Shown in pieces: positions 16,416 through 24,336 of a stretch of 64,000 nucleotides of DNA; positions within the stretch are counted from its first letter, which is position 1, and every line of letters starts with the position of its first letter. The stretch lies in NCBI GenBank assembly GCA_041398005.1, contig JAWKVP010000018.1:1-64000 (forward strand), written 5' to 3'. The notes under the pieces are model-generated. The model did no database searches and was not told the DNA's origin. It was given only the letters and a program-made list of their open reading frames with translations. The translations under genes were made by a program, and so were the position numbers. Origin of the DNA: JAGREO01 sp020446285 (lineage in GTDB: Bacteria > Pseudomonadota > Alphaproteobacteria > Geminicoccales > Geminicoccaceae).

Positions 16416-17894
16416 CTATCCGTGATCGAGACGGCCGAGGGCGGTTTCGGCGGCGTCCGCGTTGGAGGGGCGCACATCGACGCCTGCCGCCTCCAGCTTC
16501 GCAACCTGCCCCCTGAGGTCCTGCGGGTCGTCTTTCGTGCCTGTCACCGAGGCGATGACGGCTGGTCTCGTTCCGGCATGGCGCTCCAGTACGGCAACAA
16601 TGGCTCCCGCCGGATCGGCATGACCGCCATGACCGAGCACCACATCAAGCAGAACGACGGCATTGGCGGGATTGCGCAGGGCGGATTCGAATGGCTGATC
16701 GCGCACACCCGGATCGATCATCGGATGCGGCTTGCCGCGTGTGTATTCGTCATCGCCCAGATCGATCAGCCTGTGACCCGTTGCCCGCATGGCCGAGGCC
16801 CCCGGCACCGGCACATTGGAACTCACCTCGAGACCGGCGCGCAGGAAGATGGTCTGGGCTTCCGCACACAGCGTACCGCCGGCGAACAGCCCCTCGACCC
16901 GTCGACCGGTGCCGGCGGGTCGGCACCGATCGTCCGGCCCCTTTCCGGCCACGGGCTTGCCGAGCGCCAGAAATGCTGCATCACGCAGGGTCGGGGCGGC
17001 CTGCGCGTTCGGTGGAAGATCGATCTCGTCCAGACCGAGGAAGCAGACGACGAAACGCTTGTCACTGCGGGCGATCCGCTCGCGAATGATCCGGACGACG
17101 CTGGCCGCCGGTGGCTTGGAGACGAGAACCACGGTTTCGGTCGCCGGATCCTCGTCGAGCAGGTCGATCGCGCGAAGGGTGGTGATGCCGCCGACCGATT
17201 CCTTGAGATCGCGTCCGCCGGTGCCGATCGCATGGCTGATGCCGCCACCCTCGCGGGCGATGATGCAGCTCACTTCCTGCGTGCCGGTGCCCGACGCGCC
17301 GACGATGCCGATCGATCCGCGCGGCACGCGGTTCGCAAAGGCCAGTGGCACGCCGCCGATGATGGCGGTCCCGCAATCGGGCCCCATGACCAGGCGGCCG
17401 AGCTCGCGGGCGAGCAGCTTCAGCTCGACCTCCTGTTCGATGGGCACATTGTCGGAGAAGATCATGACGTCGAGGCCGCGCATGAGCGCCTTGCGCGCTT
17501 CGCTCGCCGCATATTCGCCCGGAACGGAAATGAGCGCGAGATCGAGCGATGGCACTGCCCGCAGCGCGGCGCGCACGGTCTTCGGTCGCCACGCGGCGGA
17601 TGTCGTGCCGCCCCGTCGTGGCTGGTCCAGCAGTGCCTGCGCCTTCGTGAGCACGAGACGGGCCGTTGCCTCGTCTTCGGCACGCACGGCAAGGACCAGG
17701 TCGCCCGACGATGCGGCGGCACCTTCGGTCGCGAGCACGCCGGCATTGGCCATGATCTCCCTGTTGGCCGGTGTGCCCATCATCAGCGCCGCATCCTCGA
17801 CACCATCGAGCGCCGCGATCTCGCGCGACATGCGCATGAGCCCGACGGAATCGAGATAGAAGCCCTTGCGCACGAGATTGACGACGGCGCTCAT
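16416..17894 (-). CDS. fdrA: FdrA/AllF, acyl-CoA synthetase-like subunit of oxamic transcarbamylase
   Basis: The protein has 492 residues. FdrA proteins are built from the CoA-binding and ligase modules of succinyl-CoA synthetase-type enzymes. Here the characteristic MGPDCGTAIIGGVPLAF, GSIGIVGASGTGTQEVS and LGDDEYTRGKPHPMID segments are seen. In E. coli FdrA was renamed AllF, a subunit of oxamic transcarbamylase acting with AllG and AllH. The ATG overlaps the allG-like stop (ATGA). E. coli FdrA is about 555 residues, so this copy is somewhat short. FdrA was originally linked to suppression of ftsH; that history is not relevant to this context. Confidence 0.9.
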   Translation of the reverse strand: MSAVVNLVRKGFYLDSVGLMRMSREIAALDGVEDAALMMGTPANREIMANAGVLATEGAAASSGDLVLAVRAEDEATARLVLTKAQALLDQPRRGGTTSAAWRPKTVRAALRAVPSLDLALISVPGEYAASEARKALMRGLDVMIFSDNVPIEQEVELKLLARELGRLVMGPDCGTAIIGGVPLAFANRVPRGSIGIVGASGTGTQEVSCIIAREGGGISHAIGTGGRDLKESVGGITTLRAIDLLDEDPATETVVLVSKPPAASVVRIIRERIARSDKRFVVCFLGLDEIDLPPNAQAAPTLRDAAFLALGKPVAGKGPDDRCRPAGTGRRVEGLFAGGTLCAEAQTIFLRAGLEVSSNVPVPGASAMRATGHRLIDLGDDEYTRGKPHPMIDPGVRDQPFESALRNPANAVVLLDVVLGHGGHADPAGAIVAVLERHAGTRPAVIASVTGTKDDPQDLRGQVAKLEAAGVDVRPSNADAAETALGRLDHG

Positions 17895-19177
17895 AGGCTC
17901 ACTCCGAGACGCCCGGCGAAGGTCCGGACCGCAAGGGTGAAGCAGCCGAGCGGCGCGTTGACGATGCCGGCGCCCACCTGGCCGACGCCCGCAAGCCTGT
18001 GGGCGATGCCGGTATTGATGATGGGGGTGATGCCGCTGTCGGCGACGAGGCGGATGTCGATGCCGCTCGGCACGCCCTGATAATCGAGGGCGGGGATGGT
18101 CCATTCGGGATTTTCGACGAGGGTGATCTCGCTCATCTCGCGGGTGAAGAGCGCCGCGTCGGCGGCGGAGCCGGCACCGACGAAACCCGCGACCGCAGGC
18201 GATGCGGCCATGGCGAAACCGCCAAGACCGATGGTTTCGACAATGGTCGAATCGCCCATGTCGGGATTGGCGTCGGCCTCGTCATAGCCCGGAAAGTAGA
18301 GACCGCGCGGCTGTTCCACCGGTGCCGTGAACCACTCGTCGCCACAGCCCGAGACACGAATGCCGAAATCGGTGCCGTTGCGGCTCATCGCCGTGACCAC
18401 GCTCGATCCGTCGATATTGCGGACGGGATCCATGATGGCCTTGCCGAGCGCCATGGCGATGTTGAGGAAGAACTGGTCATTGGCGGCGATGAAGGCGAGG
18501 GCTTCGGCTAGTCTGCCGCGATCGTCCGATGTCCGCGCCAGCGCCGGAGCGATGGCGCGCAGGAACAGGCCCGAACAGGCGACATTGCGCTGGTGCATCT
18601 CGTCGCCCATGGTCAGCCCGCGCGCGACGAGATTCTTCAGCGGCACGCCGCCGCAATCGCGCAATGCGCGGCCCAGTGCCGGGCCGAGCACATCCTTGAG
18701 CCAGCGCAGACGGGTGAGCACCTCCGGGTCATTGCCGCCGAAGCGCATGACCTTGCCGAGCCCCTCGTTGATCGTGCAGTAGGTGCTATTGCCGAAGGCG
18801 CGGTTCTCGACGACCATCACCATCTGGCTTCGCGTGGTCATGCCGGTCATCGGTCCCACGGCGTCGTGATGGTGATTGGCATCGAAGGTGAACGCGCCGT
18901 CCCGCGCAAGCGCCTCGGCCTCGTCCAGATCCTTCGCCCAGCCCTCGAAGACGGCGATGCCGGCGACGGCACCCCGCATCGGCCCGCACATCCGCTCCCA
19001 GCCGATCGGCGGGCCGGCGTGGAGGATCGTCCGTTCGGCGAGCGCCGGCATGACCGAATGCGCCGGCACGACGTCGACGAGCACCGGATCGGCTGCGAGC
19101 ATGCGCCGGAGGGCTTCCCTGTTCGCGGCGTCGATCCGCTCCGCGATCCCCGTTTGCCCGGCAGTCGAGCGCGCCAA
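17891..19177 (-). CDS. allG: AllG-like (DUF1116/YlbE) subunit of oxamic transcarbamylase
   Basis: The protein has about 428 residues and is the first gene of the operon. The family (DUF1116, YlbE/AllG) is recognised by TILHAGPPIGWERMCGPMRGA, NHHHDAVGPMTGMT, NGTDFGIRVSG and the C-terminal GIVNAPLGCFTLAV. The preferred start is TTG at 19177, because GGGAGGG lies four bases upstream. An ATG at 19234 in frame would add 19 residues with no ribosome site and run into a palindromic repeat. The protein is expected in the cytoplasm with FdrA and AllH. No dedicated regulator gene is adjacent, so control of the operon is unknown. Confidence 0.85.
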   Translation of the reverse strand: MARSTAGQTGIAERIDAANREALRRMLAADPVLVDVVPAHSVMPALAERTILHAGPPIGWERMCGPMRGAVAGIAVFEGWAKDLDEAEALARDGAFTFDANHHHDAVGPMTGMTTRSQMVMVVENRAFGNSTYCTINEGLGKVMRFGGNDPEVLTRLRWLKDVLGPALGRALRDCGGVPLKNLVARGLTMGDEMHQRNVACSGLFLRAIAPALARTSDDRGRLAEALAFIAANDQFFLNIAMALGKAIMDPVRNIDGSSVVTAMSRNGTDFGIRVSGCGDEWFTAPVEQPRGLYFPGYDEADANPDMGDSTIVETIGLGGFAMAASPAVAGFVGAGSAADAALFTREMSEITLVENPEWTIPALDYQGVPSGIDIRLVADSGITPIINTGIAHRLAGVGQVGAGIVNAPLGCFTLAVRTFAGRLGVSL

Positions 19178-19235
19178 GGTTCCCTCCCGTATTCCTGCTG
19201 CATGTTGCGGTCCTGTCCCGACCGCCACAGGCACT

Positions 19236-19339
19236 CTAGAGCATTTCCCGTTCAGGTGGAACCACTTGAACGATCAGGAAACGCGGCGAAACAACGAGAT
19301 AGAGCGGCAGCCCGATCGCATGTGATCGGGATCCGCTCT
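19236..19339. repeat. Two-hairpin intergenic palindrome
   Basis: Hairpin 1 (19241-19284) has arms GCATTTCC...GGAAACGC enclosing GTTCAGGTGG-AA-CCACTTGAAC. Hairpin 2 (19301-19339) has AGAGCGG pairing with CCGCTCT around CCCGATC and GATCGGG. It starts with CTCTAGAGC. The arrangement resembles intergenic palindromic repeats widespread in Hyphomicrobiales genomes. It lies upstream of the allG-like gene and downstream of the lipid A-type acyltransferase gene. It is possibly a mobile or transcribed repeat; no function is known. Confidence 0.65.
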
Positions 19340-19453
19340 GGCAGCGTGGCGATGAAAATCGAGCCATCACGGAGGGTGCGGCGAACAGGACGGGCGGGCT
19401 TCGCCGGTGTCGGGGTGCGAAGCGTCGCCGCCTCGTCCCTTCTGCCTGCGCGC

Positions 19454-20449
19454 TCAGCCCGCAAGCCGTCCGGCGGTTGGCTCGTCCATATGCGGCCGGC
19501 GCGGTGTCGAACGGTTCACATGCTTGGGCCAGCGGCGCTTGATGCAGCACCAGTCTTCGGGCTTTTCTCTCACCCACCGCTCGAAATGCCGGTGTACGCG
19601 CTCCGTCATGTCGCGGGCGGAATCCCGGTCGTTGGCGATCGCCGGATCGGCGTGGATGGGCCGCGCGAGCGTCAGGCGAAAGCGCACGCCGTCGAGTCGT
19701 TCGATGCGCGTGGGCACGACGCCCGTGCCGAGCTTGCAGGCGATGCGCGCGGGGATGGTCGTGGTCAGGGCATCGTGGCCGAAGAAGGGGATGAGGTCGC
19801 CGTCATCGTTGCGATGGTCGATGAACAGCCCGACGCCCCGGCCCTTGCGAAGTGCGTCGATCATCTTGCGCGGCACATGATGCACATGAATGAAACCGCT
19901 GGGCATCCGGTTGCGATGACCGGCGATCATGGCCTCGAGGCCCGGATCCTTCTGTTCGGCGTAGATCACGTCGAGCGGAAACCCGCCCAGTGCCCCGGCC
20001 ATTGCCGGAAGGTTCCAGTTGGCCTGGTGCATCGCGAGAAAGACGAGGCCGAGTGGTGTGTCGCGGATTTCCTCGGGCGGCCCCTCGAATGTCAGCTCGA
20101 CCCGCTTTTTGTCATCCAGCCGGCACAGTTCGTCGATGTGGGGGTATTCGGCGAGCGTCCGACCGATCTGCCGCCATGTGGACTTCGCGGTTGCGGCGAT
20201 CCAGTCCGGATCGCGCTCGGGAAAGACGATCTCGAGATTGCGCAGAACGTGCTTGTTCTTGCGCAGCCGCGGCCCGATCCATCCGCCGAAGGCGGCTCCG
20301 AGGTCGGAAGCCCGCTCCACCGTCACCATGCGCGCGGCCGCCCAAAGAACCCCTATGATCGCCTTTTCGGCATGACGCAGGGTCCTGTCGATCACCGGGA
20401 AGCGATCGATGTGACGCTTGAAGGTCCTGTGGAAGTAAAGCCGCGCCAT
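19454..20449 (-). CDS. LpxL/HtrB-family acyltransferase
   Basis: The protein has 331 residues with the lysophospholipid acyltransferase fold of late lipid A acyltransferases. FLAMHQANWNL is the catalytic region, MPSGFIHVHHVPRKMIDAL and GVGLFIDHRNDDG follow, and the C-terminal HFERWVREKPEDWCCIKRRW is typical. Such enzymes move acyl chains from acyl-ACP to lipid A precursors at the inner membrane. The usual His-x4-Glu/Asp dyad is His141 and Asn146 here, so the acid residue appears replaced. That could mean altered chemistry or another acid supplying the charge. It is encoded on its own, in the same direction as the neighbouring acyltransferase gene. Confidence 0.85.
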   Translation of the reverse strand: MARLYFHRTFKRHIDRFPVIDRTLRHAEKAIIGVLWAAARMVTVERASDLGAAFGGWIGPRLRKNKHVLRNLEIVFPERDPDWIAATAKSTWRQIGRTLAEYPHIDELCRLDDKKRVELTFEGPPEEIRDTPLGLVFLAMHQANWNLPAMAGALGGFPLDVIYAEQKDPGLEAMIAGHRNRMPSGFIHVHHVPRKMIDALRKGRGVGLFIDHRNDDGDLIPFFGHDALTTTIPARIACKLGTGVVPTRIERLDGVRFRLTLARPIHADPAIANDRDSARDMTERVHRHFERWVREKPEDWCCIKRRWPKHVNRSTPRRPHMDEPTAGRLAG

Positions 20450-20566
20450 GCTCTGTCCGGTGGGTCATGCTGCACCGATCATGCGGACCGGATGCAGTTC
20501 GCGTCGAAACCGCAGCCGGACCTGTACAACGTTCTCCCGCCAATGGCTACGGGCGTTCGGTTCACC

Positions 20567-21754
20567 TCATCGGATCGTGCGCGGCCGGGAAGTTTTCCAG
20601 CTGAACAGCTGTTCGAGATCCATCCGTTCGGAGATCCAGCGGCGGCAGGGTACCTCGACCACATGATAGCCGATCGACGCCGTGGCCAGCGCCAGCGGGA
20701 TCACGACCGGGCCGAGATACCAGATCCAGTCATGGATCTGCTCGCCGAGAATGAGTCGCAGGCCCTTGAAGTAGACGATGAATACGATCGCGTGGAGCAT
20801 GTACAGGGAGTAGGAGGTCTCTCCGAGATAGACCAGCACGCGGTTGCCGAGAAAGGCGAGCCGGCCCTGGCGTTCGAGCGAGGCCGCGGCGAAGATGATG
20901 AAGGCGAGCAGCAAGACCGCCCACAGGCCGCCCAGATCGAAATGGGCCACCGCGACGAGCGCGAGGACGGCGGCGAGGAAGACCCACGGTCCCCGCTTGT
21001 CGTCGAGATCGAAGTCCGTACTGAAATGGTAGAGGGCGATGCCGAGGGTGAATTCCGGCAGGATGCGCAGAATACCGAAATCATGGGTCAGATGGGTGAG
21101 AGGGCGGTCGAACTGCGCGGGTGCCCACGCCGTCATGACCGCAAGGAAAAGGACGGACGCCAGAAGTTTCACCGTCGAGCCGGCCCGCCAGCGGACGAAG
21201 ACCAGGCTGAGCGGCAGGAAGATCAGATAGGCGAACCATTCGGCACTGATCGACCATGACACATAGTTCCAGCTCATGCCGTCGAGTGTACCCCAGGCAT
21301 GCAGCAGGAGCAGGTTCGGCCACAGGCGTTCGAGCCCGTAGACATCCGGATTGCGGACCGCCACCCCGATGAGCGCGCCGGCGATCATGTAGCCGATGAT
21401 GAGGAGGATGCAGACCACATGCAGGGGATAGAGCCGGGCGAGGCGTTTCTGCACGAAGCGCCAGAACCCGAAGCGCTCCTGTTCGAGCGAATCGAGATAG
21501 ACGTGGGTGAGGATGAATCCGGAGAGGACGAAGAAGAAGTCCACACCCATGCGGCCATTGTAGAAGAAGCCCGTGAACCCGTCGAGCTGCACCGGCATTT
21601 CCATCGCGTAGTGCAGCGCAAGGACCCAGGCAGCTGCAAAGAAACGCAATGATGTCAGGCATTTGACATCACGCGCATGACGTTTTTCCGCTGGCCGCAG
21701 CAATTGCGCTCGGTGACGATCGCTCTCGCAGGTTTCAACGGCATCGACTTTCAT
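20567..21754 (-). CDS. OafA-type acyltransferase 3 family membrane protein
   Basis: The protein has 395 residues with about 10 membrane helices. Family marks are LTSLRFFAAAWVLALHY with the conserved early His, GRMGVDFFFVLSGFIL, RLARLYPLH, and LGETSYSLYMLHAIVF. Members O-acylate surface polysaccharides, LPS, Nod factors or other envelope molecules. A GGGGA site five bases before the ATG supports this start. A TTAA-N7-TTAA box about 115-130 bp upstream, oriented toward the gene, suggests control by CtrA. A role in modifying an envelope polysaccharide is plausible because exopolysaccharide genes occur at 24.3 and 39.8 kb, but the acceptor is unknown. Confidence 0.85.
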   Translation of the reverse strand: MKVDAVETCESDRHRAQLLRPAEKRHARDVKCLTSLRFFAAAWVLALHYAMEMPVQLDGFTGFFYNGRMGVDFFFVLSGFILTHVYLDSLEQERFGFWRFVQKRLARLYPLHVVCILLIIGYMIAGALIGVAVRNPDVYGLERLWPNLLLLHAWGTLDGMSWNYVSWSISAEWFAYLIFLPLSLVFVRWRAGSTVKLLASVLFLAVMTAWAPAQFDRPLTHLTHDFGILRILPEFTLGIALYHFSTDFDLDDKRGPWVFLAAVLALVAVAHFDLGGLWAVLLLAFIIFAAASLERQGRLAFLGNRVLVYLGETSYSLYMLHAIVFIVYFKGLRLILGEQIHDWIWYLGPVVIPLALATASIGYHVVEVPCRRWISERMDLEQLFSWKTSRPRTIR

Positions 21755-21867
21755 GGCGTCCCCGGCTCGCTCGGGTGGAGATCGTTGGGGAACCGGGCGG
21801 GGGCAGGGTCATGCCGCCCTCCGGTGCTCCTCGTGCATTGCTTGCGGGGACAGTAGGTTCCGGTCGG

Positions 21868-21882
21868 TTAACGGGCTCTTAA
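21868..21882 (-). promoter_or_regulatory. CtrA-like box TTAA-N7-TTAA
   Basis: On the minus strand this reads TTAAGAGCCCGTTAACC, matching the TTAA-N7-TTAAC consensus of CtrA. Two further GTTAAC words follow at 21891-21896 and 21911-21916. It lies 114 bp upstream of the OafA-type acyltransferase start. The intergenic region 21755-22003 otherwise contains no gene. Confidence 0.55.
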
Positions 21883-22003
21883 GAAGACCGGTTAACAGGG
21901 GGAGTTTTCCGTTAACGCACACCGTGAGTACGGTTTGCGCGGTAACCATGTCATCGCCGGCACCTCGTGCATGGCCGGCATCACGTCGCCATTCGATGCG
22001 CTG

Positions 22004-23140
22004 TCAGCGCCGGTCGATCGGTACATAGTCCCGTTTTTCGGGACCGTTGTAGAGCGTGAGCGGGCGGATGAGGATATTGTTCGCGAACTGCTCGAGGCAC
22101 TGGGCCGTCCAGCCCGGAACGCGCCCGACGGCGAAGATCGGAACGAACAGGTCCTGCGGGATGCCGTGCAGGTAGTAGATGACGCCGGAATAGAAATCGA
22201 CATTCACGGCGACTCCGTGCCGCGCATAGGGCCTCATCGCCTCGACCACCGCTTCGAGGATCCGGTGCCAGCGCGGCTCGCCCATTTCCTTCGACAGCTT
22301 CTCGACGCCCTCGCGCATGTGACGCGCTCGCGGATCCTCGGTGCGGTAGACACGATGGCCGAAGCCGGTTACGGCCTCGCGCGCCTTGCGTTTCTTTGTG
22401 ACATAGTCCGCCGCGTTGGCCGGCTCGCCGATCTCCCGGGCCATGCGCATCACGTCCTCGGCGGCGCCGCCATGAGCGGGTCCGGAAAGGGCCGCCACCG
22501 CCGCCGTTACCGCCGCATGCAGATTGGCCTGCGTGCCCACCACCACGCGGGCGGTGAACGAGGAGGCATTCGCTCCGTGCTCGGCGTGCAGGATGAGGTC
22601 CTTATCCATCAGGTCGACGGCATTGGCCGAGGGTTTCTCGCCCTTGAGCATCCAGAGGAAATTACCCGCATGGGACAGGTCCGGGTCGGGCGCCACCGGC
22701 TCGCGTCCGTTCCGGATGTGCTCATGCGCGCAGACGATCGCCGGTACCTGCGAGGTCAGCCGGATCCCCTTGCGCAGATTGGCTTCGACACTGTTGTCCG
22801 AGGTGTCGGGATCGAATGCCGAAAGCGCCGACACGGCGGTTCGAAGTACATCCATCGGATGCGCGCCGGCGATTGAGCGGATCACATCGACGATCCCGGC
22901 CGGCAGTGTCCGCGCGGCGGCGAGCCGTTCCCGGAATTCGGCGAGTTCGGCGGCGTCCGGCAGGTCGCCCCGCATGATGAGATGGGCGACTTCCTCGAAA
23001 CTCGATTGCGACGCGAGATCGTGGATGGAATAGCCGCGATAGAGCAGTTCGCCCGCACGTCCGTCGATGAAACTCGTCGCCGACCGTTCGAAATGCACCC
23101 CCTTCAGGCCGCGATGGATCCGGACCGCCTCCTCACTCAT
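22004..23140 (-). CDS. Citrate synthase/2-methylcitrate synthase family (short form)
   Basis: The protein has 378 residues, shorter than the 435-residue GltA encoded at 46018-47325 and of the Bacillus/archaeal-type length. Active-site segments are intact: HAEHGANAS (catalytic His), GPAHGGAAEDV, GFGHRVYR (second His) and NVDFYSG (Asp). It condenses an acyl-CoA with oxaloacetate; acetyl-CoA or propionyl-CoA is possible. The absence of prpB/prpD neighbours argues against a propionate operon. It is divergent from a phosphate acetyltransferase gene across a 63-bp shared promoter region, suggesting linked control of acetyl-CoA use. It may be a second citrate synthase for particular growth conditions. 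Confidence 0.9.
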   Translation of the reverse strand: MSEEAVRIHRGLKGVHFERSATSFIDGRAGELLYRGYSIHDLASQSSFEEVAHLIMRGDLPDAAELAEFRERLAAARTLPAGIVDVIRSIAGAHPMDVLRTAVSALSAFDPDTSDNSVEANLRKGIRLTSQVPAIVCAHEHIRNGREPVAPDPDLSHAGNFLWMLKGEKPSANAVDLMDKDLILHAEHGANASSFTARVVVGTQANLHAAVTAAVAALSGPAHGGAAEDVMRMAREIGEPANAADYVTKKRKAREAVTGFGHRVYRTEDPRARHMREGVEKLSKEMGEPRWHRILEAVVEAMRPYARHGVAVNVDFYSGVIYYLHGIPQDLFVPIFAVGRVPGWTAQCLEQFANNILIRPLTLYNGPEKRDYVPIDRR

Positions 23141-23203
23141 GCTTTTCTCTCTTTCGTTTCGCTCGTAGCCTGCGATCGATTCGATTGAAGGGAACGAGAT
23201 CCC

Positions 23204-24127
23204 ATGACCTTCCGGGACGATCTGATCGGGCGGGCCCGATCCGCGCCGAAACGCATCCTCATGCCGGAGACCGACGACGCCCGCATCCTAGAGGCCGCGG
23301 ACCGGCTCGTCGATCTTGGCGTGGCGGTGCCGGTGCTGCCGCGGATCGGCGACATGCCGGCACAACGCCTGACGTTCTATGCCGAACGCCTCGCCCGGCG
23401 CCGGGACCGGATGACGACCGGAATGGCGCGGAGGCTGCTGGAGCGGCCGCTCTATCTGGCGGCGGCCATGCTCGATGCCGGCGACGGAGACGTGCTCGTC
23501 GCGGGAGCGGCCAGCCCGACGAGACGGGTGATCGAGGCCGGAATGATTGCGGTCGGGCTAGCGCCGGGGATCGCGATCCCGTCGAGCTATTTCATCATCA
23601 TGCCATCGGATGCCTCGGCACATGCGGGAAGGGCGCTCCTCCTTGCCGATTGCGCCGTGAACATCGAGCCGGATGCGGGCGAACTCGCCGACATCGCCAT
23701 CGCCTCGGCGAGAACGGCGGAGCGCCTGCTCGATGAACCCCCGCGCGTGGCACTTCTCTCCTTCTCGACCCATGGCAGCGCATCGCATGCGAGCATCGAC
23801 AGGGTGAGGGAGGCGACCTCGATCGTGCGGCAACGCGCACCGGAACTGATGGTGGATGGCGAGCTTCAGGGCGATGCCGCCCTTTCCCGGACCATTGCCG
23901 CACGCAAGCTGCGATGGCAGAGCGATGTAGCCGGGCAGGCCAACATTCTGGTATTCCCTGACCTTGCCTCCGGCAATATTGCCTACAAGCTGCTCCAGGA
24001 ACTCGGCGGGGCGCAGGCGGTCGGCCCGCTCCTGCAAGGGTTCGCAAAGCCGGTCTGTGACCTCAGCCGGGGAGCAACTGTCGAGGATATTGTGCTGGCG
24101 GGAATCGTTTCCGGGCTCGGAGTGTGA
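23204..24127 (+). CDS. pta: Phosphate acetyltransferase (Pta-type)
   Basis: The protein has 307 residues, matching the stand-alone PTA/PTB catalytic domain (usual length about 320). It interconverts acetyl-CoA plus phosphate and acetyl phosphate. Recognisable segments are RILMPETDDARILEAADRLV, LLSFSTHGSA, DGELQGDAAL and ANILVFPDLASGNIAYKLLQ, the last being the most diagnostic. No acetate kinase gene is adjacent, which is unusual because pta is often next to ackA. The ATG follows GAAGGGAACGAGAT. It is divergently oriented to the short citrate synthase gene. Confidence 0.88.
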   Translation: MTFRDDLIGRARSAPKRILMPETDDARILEAADRLVDLGVAVPVLPRIGDMPAQRLTFYAERLARRRDRMTTGMARRLLERPLYLAAAMLDAGDGDVLVAGAASPTRRVIEAGMIAVGLAPGIAIPSSYFIIMPSDASAHAGRALLLADCAVNIEPDAGELADIAIASARTAERLLDEPPRVALLSFSTHGSASHASIDRVREATSIVRQRAPELMVDGELQGDAALSRTIAARKLRWQSDVAGQANILVFPDLASGNIAYKLLQELGGAQAVGPLLQGFAKPVCDLSRGATVEDIVLAGIVSGLGV

Positions 24128-24273
24128 CCGGGCTGCATCGTGATCGTACAGTAAGGCATTCATGGTTAAGAGCGGCGTTGCCGAACGACCGGCGCGCGAT
24201 TAGGGATAGTCAAAAGCGCATCCCGGGACGCCCGAAGGCTCCCTGACCGGTGCTGTCCGTGTGTGCCGGTGCG

Positions 24274-24289
24274 TGTGACGTCGATCACA
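24274..24289. promoter_or_regulatory. CRP-like operator
   Basis: TGTGACGTCGATCACA is an exact match to the TGTGA-N6-TCACA consensus of cAMP receptor protein-type regulators. It lies 47 bp upstream of the GTG start of the exopolysaccharide sugar-phosphate transferase gene. A half-site CATGGTTAA at 24161-24169 resembles a single CtrA half-box. No gene is seen elsewhere in 24128-24336. Confidence 0.55.
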
Positions 24290-24336
24290 GCGGGTCGCAT
24301 ATCGGTCGTGTATTCAGTGAAGGAGGCCTCGCGGCC

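Noticed and set aside
18593..21259. Open frame of 888 codons on the plus strand across allG, the repeat and two acyltransferase genes
   Set aside because: It is antisense to genes with clear families, has no family match, and reflects high G+C content suppressing stop codons.
24155..24170. CATGGTTAAG as a full CtrA site upstream of the sugar transferase gene
   Set aside because: Only one half-box matches; the second TTAA at seven-base spacing is missing.
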